A DNA stretch of 64,000 nucleotides, taken from JABMQB01 sp963678235 (GTDB lineage Bacteria > Bacteroidota > Bacteroidia > Bacteroidales > Prolixibacteraceae). The stretch lies in the NCBI GenBank assembly GCA_963678235.1, contig OY782766.1, forward strand, positions 2,046,001-2,110,000. Reading direction: 5' to 3'. A program made the position numbers and the translations under genes. The notes below the pieces were generated by a model, which did no database searches, was not told the DNA's origin, and worked only from the letters and a program-made list of their open reading frames with translations. Positions 9,230 through 17,352 of this stretch are shown here, piece after piece. Position 1 is the first letter of the stretch. Every line of letters begins with the position of its first letter.

Positions 9230-9585
9230 AACTAAAAAACTTAGAATTAAATCCAGAGGATTATATATGTGCACATTCAAATTTCCATGACTCAACAAGT
9301 GGACCTTACATGCACCGTGAGCCAGAAGTAATAACTGGAGACGAAATAGAAGAAAGAATAAAAAATAGACCACAAATTTTGACGAGAGGATTTTATTTAG
9401 GAATTGTTCTTGGAAATGAAATGTATATTGAAATATTCTCACCGAACAAAAAAATTAAAAAACCTGGGCTCGTAATTTCAAATTGGTCATACAACTATCC
9501 GACAAATTTTAAGTTGTCAGATGCCCCAGAATGGGTAAGAAAAAAATATCCAGACATTGATTTTGACTTTTATGAAAATAAATAA
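9187..9585 (+). pseudogene. 3' fragment of an unidentified gene, joined to the DUF4917 remnant
   Basis: A frame opens at 9187 in a different phase from the DUF4917 fragment and runs to 9585. It contains no ATG before 9310. The residues (GVKLKNLELNPEDYICAHS, ..., PGLVISNWSYNYP, ..., PEWVRKKYPDIDFDFYENK) read like the C-terminus of a real protein, but I do not recognise the family. The coding character begins immediately at the point where the DUF4917 similarity ends, so the two pieces look joined by a deletion. A short protein starting at 9310 (91 residues) remains possible. Confidence 0.5.
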
Positions 9586-9651
9586 CAAAAGCACGACAAA
9601 ACCAAAGAAATACAGACTCCTTAAATTTCTAAATTCAAAAATGAAAAAAGC

Positions 9652-9659
9652 TATCTTTG
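9652..9659 (+). promoter_or_regulatory. Bacteroidota -7 promoter element for the Fic gene
   Basis: TATCTTTG matches the TAnnTTTG -7 consensus of Bacteroidota and lies 15 nt before the ATG at 9675. The leader would be only about 10 nt. This also argues against the earlier TTG at 9657, which would lie inside the promoter. Confidence 0.6.
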
Positions 9660-9674
9660 TATAAAAGGCTATTT

Positions 9675-10457
9675 ATGGAACTAAAAATATTGACATCTCA
9701 ACTTATTAATGCTTACACAGATTCAGTAAAAGAATCTCCTTTAGAGAAATTAGGGAATTTAAAAAAAGTTGAAATACCAGTAGATTATTTCCAATTTTAC
9801 AAATCAGTTTCTTCTGTTTATTCATCAAAAATTGAGGGTGAAGACATTGACTTTGACAGTTACTTCAAGCATAAATTTTTAAACGTCAAATTTAAACCCG
9901 ACTATACCAGAAAAGCCGATGATTTGTATGCTGCATACGATTTTATTGACAATCATAGATTAAATCTAAAGAATGTTCAAAAAGCGCATTCTATTTTAAG
10001 TTCAAAATTACTTCCTAAAAGTCAACAAGGATTAATTCGGACAAATCCGATGTTCGTAATAAATAGCGATGACAAAATTGAATATGTTGCTGCAAGCCCT
10101 GAAATCGTTGAAGGAGAATTAGAAAAATTATTCGAGGACATTGAAAAATTAGTAAGAACAGAATTAAACCCTTTTGAACTGTTTTACTACGCTGCTTTAA
10201 TACATCTGGTATTTGTTAAAATTCATCCATTTCAGGATGGAAATGGAAGAACTGCCCGGTTAATGGAAAAATGGTTTTTAATTGAGAAAATTGGACAAAA
10301 AGCGACTTCTGTCCAGTTGGAAAAAAACTACTATTTGAAAATTAAAGATTACTACTTAAACATAAAAAAGCTAGGACTGGAATATGAGGAGTTGGATTAC
10401 AGCAAAAGTCTGGACTTTCTATTAATGACAGTTTCCGGAATTAATGACGAAAAATAA
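9675..10457 (+). CDS. Fic-domain protein (AMP transferase family) with built-in inhibitory motif
   Basis: This is a 260-residue Fic protein. The catalytic loop HPFQDGNGRTAR is complete (residues ~184-195), with the His and the GNGR needed to transfer AMP (or another NMP) from a nucleotide to a target hydroxyl. An N-terminal SSKIEG (residues ~50-55) fits the inhibitory helix motif (S/T)xxxE(G/N) of class II Fic proteins, whose Glu blocks ATP binding. No separate antitoxin gene is seen, in agreement with self-inhibition. It follows the R-M operon but has its own promoter. Target protein unknown; a defence or stress-control role is inferred from the context. Confidence 0.85.
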   Translation: MELKILTSQLINAYTDSVKESPLEKLGNLKKVEIPVDYFQFYKSVSSVYSSKIEGEDIDFDSYFKHKFLNVKFKPDYTRKADDLYAAYDFIDNHRLNLKNVQKAHSILSSKLLPKSQQGLIRTNPMFVINSDDKIEYVAASPEIVEGELEKLFEDIEKLVRTELNPFELFYYAALIHLVFVKIHPFQDGNGRTARLMEKWFLIEKIGQKATSVQLEKNYYLKIKDYYLNIKKLGLEYEELDYSKSLDFLLMTVSGINDEK

Positions 10458-10614
10458 AGCACTTACCCATAACGAAGAACATAATGCAGGGGTGGTCCCG
10501 ACTAAATAGGGATGGTGGTGCGTAATCCGCCCTACATGTACCAACCATTACCCACAACGCAACCTTTTATGCTATGATACATCTTATGTTAATAAAAAAC
10601 GTAACATAAAAACC

Positions 10615-10995
10615 ATGAAAAAAACAATCATCCTATTCATTTCAATTGTCGCATTATTCAGCTGCTCAAAAGATAATGTGAACAATGAAGTTAAAATTCG
10701 GTTATCAAATGTTAGCCAATATGATTTTCAAAATATTGTTGTTAACACTACTACCGGAGACGTAAACTTTGAGGATTTAGGGTCTGGACAAATATCTGAA
10801 TATAAAGGCTTTGCCAAAGCTTATAGTTATGCTTTTGTTGAATTAGAAATTGATGGCAATACATTTACCTTACAACCCATAGATTATGTAGGAGAAGCAC
10901 TTCTTGAAAATGGCAATTATACGTATCAGATAGATGCAGATGATACCCGTGATGACCAATACACCAAATTGAGTTTGACAATGATTGAGGACTAA
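10615..10995 (+). CDS. Small lipoprotein of unknown function
   Basis: This is a 126-residue protein. A lipoprotein signal peptide is clear (MKKTIILFISIVALFSCSK, lipobox LFSC), so it is predicted to be anchored in a membrane facing the periplasm or outside. The mature part is short, acidic and rich in beta-type sequence (VKIRLSNVSQYDFQNIVVNT ... YTYQIDADD). I do not recognise a named domain. It stands alone: the nearest upstream gene is 157 nt away and a palindromic repeat element follows 20 nt after the stop. Confidence 0.75.
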   Translation: MKKTIILFISIVALFSCSKDNVNNEVKIRLSNVSQYDFQNIVVNTTTGDVNFEDLGSGQISEYKGFAKAYSYAFVELEIDGNTFTLQPIDYVGEALLENGNYTYQIDADDTRDDQYTKLSLTMIED

Positions 10996-11014
10996 ATAAC
11001 AAAATAGCTCAAAC

Positions 11015-11268
11015 AAAACCACTATCACTGGAAATACGTAGGTTTAAGATTGAAGCCTGCCTGTTCGACAGACAGGAAATTCAAAAAGAATAATAAAGAA
11101 AGTAGACATGAGTATTGAGTAATGAGTAAAGAGAAAAGCAAAATACGTAATACTCAAATCTCTGTACTCAAATCTACTTCATTTTAAAATAAAAATTCAT
11201 AGAAACTAAAGTAGCGGCTCTGCTCCGAATGCAATTCGGAGGTTTTAACCATTAATTAGAAAATAAAA
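11015..11268 (+). repeat. Palindromic element, copy A (IS200-linked family)
   Basis: The left end (accactatcactggaaatac then gtaggttta, 11018-11046) and right end (catagaaactaaagtagc ... ggttttaacc ... gaaaataaaat, 11199-11269) are shared with copy B at 13.2 kb. The right end is shared with copy C next to the IS200 transposase at 55.7 kb. The right end encloses a perfect hairpin (ctccgaat-gca-attcggag, 11223-11241), and an imperfect one (cctgcctgt/acagacagg) lies near the left end. The middle holds an inverted repeat of gagtattgagtaatgag-type words. No coding sequence. It ends directly at the ATG of the next gene and may supply its leader. Confidence 0.7.
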
Positions 11269-11269
11269 T

Positions 11270-11899
11270 ATGAAAATGAAAAGGACAATTTTGATTACCC
11301 TATCCATTCTGTTTATTAATCAAAGTTTCTTGACAGCACAGGAAAATGGGACAAAACGAAACGCCAATAAAATAGGTATTACATTTTCCTCATTTGGAAC
11401 AAACGATGTGTTCCGGGTTGACGAATTAACTGGAGCAGCAAGTTATGATGGCGATTATTTTTTCACAATTGGGATCACTTACCTACACCCATTAAATAAA
11501 TGGTTGGAAACGGAGACCGGAATAGAATTCTCACAACAGAATATCATAATTAAACCCAATTTGCCACCTGACATGACCAACTCTCCGCGAAAAGAAGATT
11601 TTTCATTGATCAATGTTCCGGTGACATTAAGGGCAAACTTCTTAAAATACTTTTTTATTCATGGTGGAATTATGATAGATATTGATGCTTCAACAAATAG
11701 CTCAATTGATAATCAAACCGGGATTGGTGCACTTTCAGGCATATCTGCAAAATATGATTTTAAAAGCGGAATATCTGTTTTTGTTAATCCGTATACAAAA
11801 ATTCATTCCCTGATCCCTTTTTCTGACACCAAATACCACCAAAGGGTGTGGGAAAATGGAATTAGGATTGGCGTAACATATGACTTAAAGATGAAATAA
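11270..11899 (+). CDS. Outer-membrane beta-barrel protein (PorT-like)
   Basis: This is a 209-residue protein with a signal peptide (KRTILITLSILFINQSFLTAQ). The mature chain alternates polar and aromatic or hydrophobic residues, with turn-rich segments (IGITYLHPLNKWLETETGIEFSQQ ... VPVTLRANFLKYFFIHGGIM) and ends in an aromatic-poor strand (GIRIGVTYDLKMK). This pattern fits the small outer-membrane beta-barrel family common in Bacteroidota. No enzymatic motif is present. The ATG is the first base after repeat copy A, so its expression may depend on that element. Exact role unknown. Confidence 0.7.
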   Translation: MKMKRTILITLSILFINQSFLTAQENGTKRNANKIGITFSSFGTNDVFRVDELTGAASYDGDYFFTIGITYLHPLNKWLETETGIEFSQQNIIIKPNLPPDMTNSPRKEDFSLINVPVTLRANFLKYFFIHGGIMIDIDASTNSSIDNQTGIGALSGISAKYDFKSGISVFVNPYTKIHSLIPFSDTKYHQRVWENGIRIGVTYDLKMK

Positions 11900-12041
11900 A
11901 TACAAAACTTAGTTATTATTGCAGGGTGGTTTCAGCGTTGCATCTTTTGAGGATTTAGTATGGGGGTTCCGTATCCTTCAGATTGGAACGCTATTCGAAA
12001 TTCGTAAAAACATTTTGCAATTTATAACTTAGTCCTCTAAA

Positions 12042-13190
12042 ATGAAACAACTTACAACTATATTAATCCTGATTTTGGTATCGATGGGTATGCAAGCCCA
12101 GACGATTGATACATTTTTTTTGCACTATCCGATTTCAAAATACGACACAGTTGTTTACAAAAGAATAATTGAAAAAATTGATACAAACAACTTGATCCAA
12201 GTGCAGGATTATTATCCAAACGGCCAGGTTCAAATGGATGCCACATACTCGAATTTCGATAAAAAGGTCAAAGAGGAACTTCAATGTAATTACCACTCAA
12301 ACACGAAGCAAGGGAGATATAAAGAATGGGCAAAGAATGGGCAACTTATATACGATGCCAACTATAAAAATGGACAAAGAGAAGGATTAGCTGTTTCGTG
12401 GTACAACACTGGGATTAAAGAATCTGAAAAAAACTGGAGTAATGGACAATTAAATGGAAATTGTAAATATTGGGATGAAAAAGGCAATTTAGAGTATGAA
12501 ATAACATTCAAAAATGGCATAAACGAATCCCCTGAAGCAGTTTCTTACCAATACATTATTTATTTGCCAACCAATTATACCAATGATTCATCAAAAGAAT
12601 ATCCTTTATTAATTTTTCTTCACGGAGGCTCTGCCCGTGGGAAAGACACTCTTGATTTATATGGTTCCGGACCATTTGACCAAATATACAGAGGTCGTAG
12701 TTTCCCATTTATAGTTGTTGCCCCACAATGCCCAAAACATCTTCGCTGGTCGACTGAAAACTGGTTTGAAAATTTCTATTCGGACCTGATAAAAAAATAT
12801 CGGATTGATACAAACAGGGTTTATTTAACAGGAGCTAGTCTTGGTGGTTCCGGAACCTGGTATCTCGCAGCTAAACATCCGGACAAATTTGCTGCAATTG
12901 CACCAATGAGTGGTTTTACCAGGCACATGGATTATATTTCAGAAAATATTAATAACTTAAAAAACACTCCTATTTGGGCATTTCATGGGGAATTAGATAC
13001 TACTGTGCCAGTTGAAGAAACAGATCAGTTGATAAGCAAACTATCCGAAATAAATAAGCAAATCAAATATACAAGAGATAAGGATGTTGGACACTCAATT
13101 CATTGGTTAGTATATCCAGAGTACGAATTGTATGATTGGCTTTTGAAACATAAAAAAAGAACTAAACCACTATGCATTGGAAATACATAG
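12042..13190 (+). CDS. MORN/YwqK-like repeat domain fused to an alpha/beta-hydrolase esterase
   Basis: This is a 382-residue protein with a signal peptide (MKQLTTILILILVSMGMQAQ). Residues ~50-165 carry YwqK/MORN-like repeats (YYPNGQVQMDATY, WAKNGQLIYDANYKNGQREG, WYNTGIKESEKNWSNGQLNG). Residues ~170-375 are a PHB-depolymerase/LpqC-like hydrolase: HGG oxyanion segment, GASLGGSG (Ser nucleophile), GELDTTVP (Asp) and VGHSIHW (His). The triad is complete, so it is probably a secreted or periplasmic esterase. The stop codon and last ~8 residues (KPLCIGNT) come from repeat copy B, so the original C-terminus was replaced. Substrate unknown. Confidence 0.8.
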   Translation: MKQLTTILILILVSMGMQAQTIDTFFLHYPISKYDTVVYKRIIEKIDTNNLIQVQDYYPNGQVQMDATYSNFDKKVKEELQCNYHSNTKQGRYKEWAKNGQLIYDANYKNGQREGLAVSWYNTGIKESEKNWSNGQLNGNCKYWDEKGNLEYEITFKNGINESPEAVSYQYIIYLPTNYTNDSSKEYPLLIFLHGGSARGKDTLDLYGSGPFDQIYRGRSFPFIVVAPQCPKHLRWSTENWFENFYSDLIKKYRIDTNRVYLTGASLGGSGTWYLAAKHPDKFAAIAPMSGFTRHMDYISENINNLKNTPIWAFHGELDTTVPVEETDQLISKLSEINKQIKYTRDKDVGHSIHWLVYPEYELYDWLLKHKKRTKPLCIGNT

Positions 13191-13380
13191 GTTTAAAATT
13201 CGAATGAAATTCGATGATTATATATTGGACGGAAGACAGAAGTCCGAAGAAGGAAGAAAAAGATTTATCAAAAAACTTCGGTCTCCTGGCTTCGGTCTTC
13301 GGTCAAAAACAAAAGTTTATAGAAACTAAAGTAGCTGCAATGAAATTGCAGGGTTTTAACCTTTAACTTGAAAATAAAAT
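13163..13380 (+). repeat. Palindromic element, copy B (IS200-linked family)
   Basis: It has the same ends as copy A: aaaccactatgcattggaaa then tacataggttta on the left, tatagaaactaaagtagc and ggttttaacc ... gaaaataaaat on the right. Both hairpins are present but with different stem sequences (tcgaat-gaa-attcga on the left, ctgcaat-gaa-attgcag on the right). Structure is thus kept while sequence changes. The middle is an inverted repeat of gaagtccgaagaagg and cttcggtcttcggtc-type words. The left end supplies the stop of the upstream esterase gene. No coding sequence of its own. Confidence 0.7.
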
Positions 13381-13409
13381 AATGCACACTAATAACACAT
13401 AAATTCGAT

Positions 13410-13670
13410 ATGAAAGATAAAAATTTGGCAAACCTGAGTGAGCAGGAACTTTTGCAAAAAATGAAGAAAATTAAATCCAATAAAATAATTGATTCCGCTA
13501 TTATTGGGTTTACAGTTGGAATTGCAATTTATGGCGCCATTAAAAATGGGTTGGAGTTTTTTACGTTTTTCCCGTTAATTTTAGCCTATATGTTCGTTCG
13601 GAATTCGGCAAACAATAAACTTCTGGAAAAAGAAATCAAAGAAGAATTAAAGTCAAGAAAAGTTGATTGA
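13410..13670 (+). CDS. Small membrane protein of unknown function
   Basis: This is an 86-residue protein: a basic, helical N-terminus (MKDKNLANLSEQELLQKMKKIKSN), two predicted membrane helices (IIDSAIIGFTVGIAIYGAI and FFTFFPLILAYMFV) and a charged tail (LLEKEIKEELKSRK). The pattern 'NLSEQELLQKMKKIK + two TM' recurs in short uncharacterised Bacteroidota inner-membrane proteins. No catalytic motif. The ATG follows repeat copy B by 29 nt. Confidence 0.65.
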   Translation: MKDKNLANLSEQELLQKMKKIKSNKIIDSAIIGFTVGIAIYGAIKNGLEFFTFFPLILAYMFVRNSANNKLLEKEIKEELKSRKVD

Positions 13671-13718
13671 AACAAAGTACTTTGAGCAGCTTTTCTAATT
13701 TAACATACTAGAAAACAA

Positions 13719-13726
13719 TATTTTTG
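13719..13726 (+). promoter_or_regulatory. -7 promoter element for the first GNAT gene
   Basis: TATTTTTG fits TAnnTTTG and lies 23 nt upstream of the ATG at 13750, the expected distance for a short leader. Confidence 0.55.
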
Positions 13727-13749
13727 TAATGTATTAACTACAAATACAA

Positions 13750-14178
13750 ATGATTCAGATTTCAACAAACAAGGAAAAACTAGATATCGATCTCATCTAC
13801 AATTATTTATCAAAAGAATCGTATTGGGCAAAAGGGCGTGAATTGGAAACGATAAAACGTTCCATAGAGCATTCCCTTTGCTTCGGCGTATATCTGGATT
13901 CACACCAAATTGGCTTCGCAAGGGTCGTCTCCGATTTTGCTGTTTTCGCTTGGCTTTTAGATGTTTTTATACTTGAGAAACATCAGGGAAAGGGTTATGG
14001 TAAAAAGTTAATGGCAGCAATTATGGAGCACAAAGATCTCCAAAACCTGCAACGATGGGGACTTGGAACCGATGACGCACATGGCTTGTACGAACAATTC
14101 GGTTTTAAACCCCTAAGTAAACCTCAACAAATGATGGAAATAAAACGAGTTCTCAATAAGACAACACGTTTAGTTTGA
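13750..14178 (+). CDS. GNAT-family N-acetyltransferase
   Basis: This is a 142-residue, single-domain protein. The acetyl-CoA pyrophosphate loop is seen in EKHQGKGYGKKLM (Q/RxxGxG/A), preceded by the beta4 strand WLLDVFIL and followed by LYEQFGFKPL, the usual C-terminal GNAT signature. It transfers an acetyl group from acetyl-CoA to an amine; the acceptor cannot be told. The N-terminal LIYNYLSKESYWAKG segment resembles the small YjdJ/YbdN-like GNATs of Bacteroidota. Cytoplasmic, monocistronic with its own promoter. Confidence 0.85.
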   Translation: MIQISTNKEKLDIDLIYNYLSKESYWAKGRELETIKRSIEHSLCFGVYLDSHQIGFARVVSDFAVFAWLLDVFILEKHQGKGYGKKLMAAIMEHKDLQNLQRWGLGTDDAHGLYEQFGFKPLSKPQQMMEIKRVLNKTTRLV

Positions 14179-14278
14179 TAATTCTAATTCTTTTGCGGAG
14201 TATAAAAAGATAGTTATTGATGCTTATGAATTTTAGCCAAGCAAAGTGATTAAGTTATTTCTAAGAAATTAACGATAT

Positions 14279-14755
14279 ATGAATCCCATAAAAATAGTAC
14301 GAACGAATAGCTCCAATCGCGACTTCACTCAATTAACATCTCAGCTTGACCGGGACCTTCTTGAGCGAAACCAGGAAGAACAAAAGCACTATGACCAGCA
14401 CAATAAAATTGAACAAATCAATACTGTCCTCATAATTTACGATCAGGAAGAACCTATCGCCTGTGGTTGTTTTAAGCATTTTGATGCCCAGCGTGTTGAA
14501 ATAAAACGAATGTTTGTTAACCCGGCTTATCGCGGAAAAGGTATTTCGAAAATTGTCTTGAAAGAATTAGAAAACTGGGCATTGGAGTTGGGCTATTCAA
14601 AAACAATTCTTGAAACTGGGAAAAAACAGTTTGAGGCAATTGGGCTTTATAAAAAATCTGACTACAATAAAATCGAAAATTATGGACAGTATGCCAATTT
14701 GCCCAATAGTGTATGTTTTGAAAAGAAACTGACTCCCCAAAAATCAAAAAACTAA
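14279..14755 (+). CDS. GNAT-family N-acetyltransferase
   Basis: This is a 158-residue protein. Motif A is clear: VEIKRMFVNPAYRGKGISKIVLKELE, with RGKGIS as the acetyl-CoA loop. The C-terminal strand region follows (ETGKKQFEAIGLYKKSDYNKIENYGQY), as in the PA4866/YjcF-type GNATs. The sequence is unrelated in detail to the GNAT gene 100 nt upstream, so the pair is not a tandem duplication. Acceptor unknown. A start at the ATG at 14279 gives the standard domain length. Confidence 0.85.
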   Translation: MNPIKIVRTNSSNRDFTQLTSQLDRDLLERNQEEQKHYDQHNKIEQINTVLIIYDQEEPIACGCFKHFDAQRVEIKRMFVNPAYRGKGISKIVLKELENWALELGYSKTILETGKKQFEAIGLYKKSDYNKIENYGQYANLPNSVCFEKKLTPQKSKN

Positions 14756-14900
14756 ACCTAATTGATTTTTTTATTGATTAAAAAAAAGTCTCAAACAACC
14801 AATTTATAAAAATTGAATAGTAAAGAATTTCTTTATTTCACAAGAAGCATTCGTACTGTTCCTATTATTTTTATAAATTACCTGTCAAACTATATGGCAA

Positions 14901-15662
14901 ATGGAAAAACACAGTAAAACAGGATTGGCTTTGGGAGGTGGTGCTGTTCTGGGTGCTGCACACGTTGGGGTATTGAAGGCATTGGAAGAAGCCAATATAA
15001 AAATTGACTTTATTACCGGAACCAGTATTGGTGCTTTTGTTGCAGTTTTTTATGCTTTTGGGATTGACCTGGGCACCATCGAGAAAATTGCCAAAGAACT
15101 AAAATGGATCGACATTGCCAATATTACGCTTTCCAAATACGGACTACTCTCAAACGAAAAATTTGGGGAGTTAATCAATGAACATATCAGGGATAAAAAC
15201 CTGGAAGATTCTGACATTCCGCTTGCAATAATTGCCAGCGATGTTGCTTCGGGCGAAAAAGTTGTACTCGACAAAGGACCTGTCGCCAATGCTGTTATGG
15301 CAAGCACCTGTATTCCAGGCATTTTCAAGCCAGTTGAAATAGATAATTTAATGCTGGTTGATGGTGGCATTGTTGAAAATGTGCCCATTGACACAGTCAA
15401 AAAACTGGGCGCTGAGTTTGTTATTGGCGTTGATTTAAATGCCAAGCATAGATATGCTAAACCTGAAAATATTCTTGATGTAATCCTAAATAGTTTTCAT
15501 TTTATTATGAAACATTCGGTAAAATACCAAACAGCAAATGCCGACTTGCTCATAAAACCTGATTTATCGGCGTTCAACAGATCAGACATAAAACAAGTGG
15601 AAGATTTAATGCAAAAAGGTTATCTGGATGCCAAAACCTCATTAAAAATATTGGACGAATAG
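14901..15662 (+). CDS. Patatin-like phospholipase (RssA/NTE type)
   Basis: This is a 253-residue protein without a signal peptide. It has the oxyanion-hole loop LGGGAVLGAAH (residues ~11-21), the nucleophile elbow GTSIG (Ser42) and the catalytic aspartate in VDGGIVENVP (Asp154), which together make the Ser-Asp dyad of patatin lipid acyl hydrolases. The length fits the short bacterial RssA/YchK branch. It probably removes acyl chains from membrane phospholipids at the cytoplasmic face. It stands alone between unrelated genes. Confidence 0.9.
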   Translation: MEKHSKTGLALGGGAVLGAAHVGVLKALEEANIKIDFITGTSIGAFVAVFYAFGIDLGTIEKIAKELKWIDIANITLSKYGLLSNEKFGELINEHIRDKNLEDSDIPLAIIASDVASGEKVVLDKGPVANAVMASTCIPGIFKPVEIDNLMLVDGGIVENVPIDTVKKLGAEFVIGVDLNAKHRYAKPENILDVILNSFHFIMKHSVKYQTANADLLIKPDLSAFNRSDIKQVEDLMQKGYLDAKTSLKILDE

Positions 15663-15806
15663 TCCATATTTGTAGCTAGTCCGATAAATAATGATGAACC
15701 TCCAATGGAATGAAAAAATGTTTAAGCAATATTCCTCTACAATCAAAAAATTGCACATAGGTTGAATAGTAGTTACCCAAAACCATCCTCCCCAGAAAAT
15801 TTTATT

Positions 15807-15814
15807 TAGTTTTG
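15807..15814 (+). promoter_or_regulatory. -7 promoter element for the serine hydrolase gene
   Basis: TAGTTTTG fits TAnnTTTG and lies 29 nt before the ATG at 15844. Confidence 0.55.
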
Positions 15815-15843
15815 CTAAAAATTACATAAACTAATCTTCTATC

Positions 15844-17124
15844 ATGAAAAATCTATCCCTCCTTTTGCTTTGCCTGTTCACAGTGTCCGTATTTGCCCAA
15901 ACCAAATCCATTCAGGTTTCACCAGCACTAACTGAGGCTTCTGCTGTTAGCGTTGGAATGTCGCAGGAACGATTGGAAAGGATTGATGCCATGTGTATGG
16001 AGGCGATTAACGAGTCACAGGTTCCGGGAATAGTTGCACTGGTTGCACGCAAGGGAAAAATTGTTTACCATAAAGCTTTTGGAAAAGCAAATGAAGCCGG
16101 GAAAGATTTACAACGTGATGCCATTTTTAGGATTGCATCCCAAACAAAAGCAATAACCTCAACTGCGGTGATGATGCTCTGGGAAGAAGGAAAATTCCAA
16201 TTGGACGATCCCATTTCAAAATATATCCCTGAATTTGCCAACGGTCAGGTGCTTGACACGGTTTATCCCGATGGCAGTTTTGGTACGACCCCTGTCAATA
16301 AAGAAATTACAATCCGGCATTTATTAACACACACTTCTGGAATTGGCTATGGAGCTATTGATCCCGATGACCGTTTCAAAAAAATATACAAGGAAGCCGG
16401 TGTTACCGATCTTTTTACAACAAAAAATATTCGCATCGAAGAAAGTGTAAAAAAACTTGCAAAACTACCCTTGCACCATCAACCGGGCGAAAAATTTACC
16501 TATAGCGAAGGATTGGACGTGTTGGGATATTTTATTGAATTAATGTCGGGAATACCACTTGATCAATTTTTCCGCACACGCATTTTTGACCCTCTCGGAA
16601 TGGATGATACCTGGTTTTATCTACCCGAATCAAAACACGATCGGCTGGTAAAAGTCCAAAAGAAAGAAAACGACAGATGGGTAAACTATCCGGTCACATT
16701 TTACGATCCTGATTATCCAATTAGTGGGGCAAAAAGCTTCTTCTCGGGGGGTGCTGGTTTATCGAGTACTGCAAAAGATTATGCCACCTTCCTTCAAATG
16801 TATTTAAACAAAGGGGAACTGAACGGTTATCGTTTGTTAAGCCGTACAACTGTTCAATTTATGCTGAGCAATCAAATTGGCGATCTTTGGGATTCGGACG
16901 CTTTTCATTGCCTGGCATTCAAAGTGCTAACCGACGATGGACAAGCAATGGGCGGAAGGGAAAGTGCCGGAACATTCGAATGGGGAGGGTATTTTAACAC
17001 ACAGTATTTTGCCGATCCGAAAGAAAATGTGATTGGTATCATTATGAAGCAAACGCAGGGAACTGTCGCAGACGAAACTTCGTGGAAATTTAAAATATTG
17101 GCTGCCCAGGCAATCGATGACTAA
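15844..17124 (+). CDS. Serine hydrolase of the class C beta-lactamase/DD-peptidase family
   Basis: This is a 426-residue protein with a signal peptide (MKNLSLLLLCLFTVSVFAQ). The catalytic SxxK is SQTK (Ser99, Lys102), the second motif is YSE (Tyr220), and a HTSG motif (LLTHTSGIGYG) typical of the EstB/'serine hydrolase' group is present. The C-terminal third conserves GGAGLSSTAKDYATF and FEWGGYFNTQYFADP. It is periplasmic or exported. Members act as esterases, D-aminopeptidases or peptidoglycan enzymes; a true beta-lactamase role is less likely because the YAN of AmpC is replaced by YSE. Own promoter. Confidence 0.88.
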   Translation: MKNLSLLLLCLFTVSVFAQTKSIQVSPALTEASAVSVGMSQERLERIDAMCMEAINESQVPGIVALVARKGKIVYHKAFGKANEAGKDLQRDAIFRIASQTKAITSTAVMMLWEEGKFQLDDPISKYIPEFANGQVLDTVYPDGSFGTTPVNKEITIRHLLTHTSGIGYGAIDPDDRFKKIYKEAGVTDLFTTKNIRIEESVKKLAKLPLHHQPGEKFTYSEGLDVLGYFIELMSGIPLDQFFRTRIFDPLGMDDTWFYLPESKHDRLVKVQKKENDRWVNYPVTFYDPDYPISGAKSFFSGGAGLSSTAKDYATFLQMYLNKGELNGYRLLSRTTVQFMLSNQIGDLWDSDAFHCLAFKVLTDDGQAMGGRESAGTFEWGGYFNTQYFADPKENVIGIIMKQTQGTVADETSWKFKILAAQAIDD

Positions 17125-17309
17125 TTGCCCTTTACATACCCATCAAAATTCAGATTAACAAGGAATAGAATTCAGGTAAACAATCTGCCCTGCAACTTAG
17201 CACATAGGCATCAATTTATATAAATCAGGAGTACCCCAAGGTACGTCAATTATACTTCAAGAGAAGTAACAATGTCGCATTTTTACAATTTTAAGACCCT
17301 GGTAAGGGA

Positions 17310-17317
17310 TATTTTTG
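17310..17317 (+). promoter_or_regulatory. -7 promoter element for the VOC gene
   Basis: TATTTTTG fits TAnnTTTG and lies 35 nt before the ATG at 17353. Two small hairpins upstream (gtacc-ccaa-ggtac near 17231 and acttc-aaga-gaagt near 17254) may be operator-like sites or chance. Confidence 0.5.
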
Positions 17318-17352
17318 CATTGTTAGTTTTATACATTTAAACAAAATAAACA

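Noticed and set aside
10460..10560. Integron attC-like site after the Fic gene
   Set aside because: Some acccataacg/cccacaacgc words are present, but no paired core sites or convincing fold could be found, and no integrase gene is in view.
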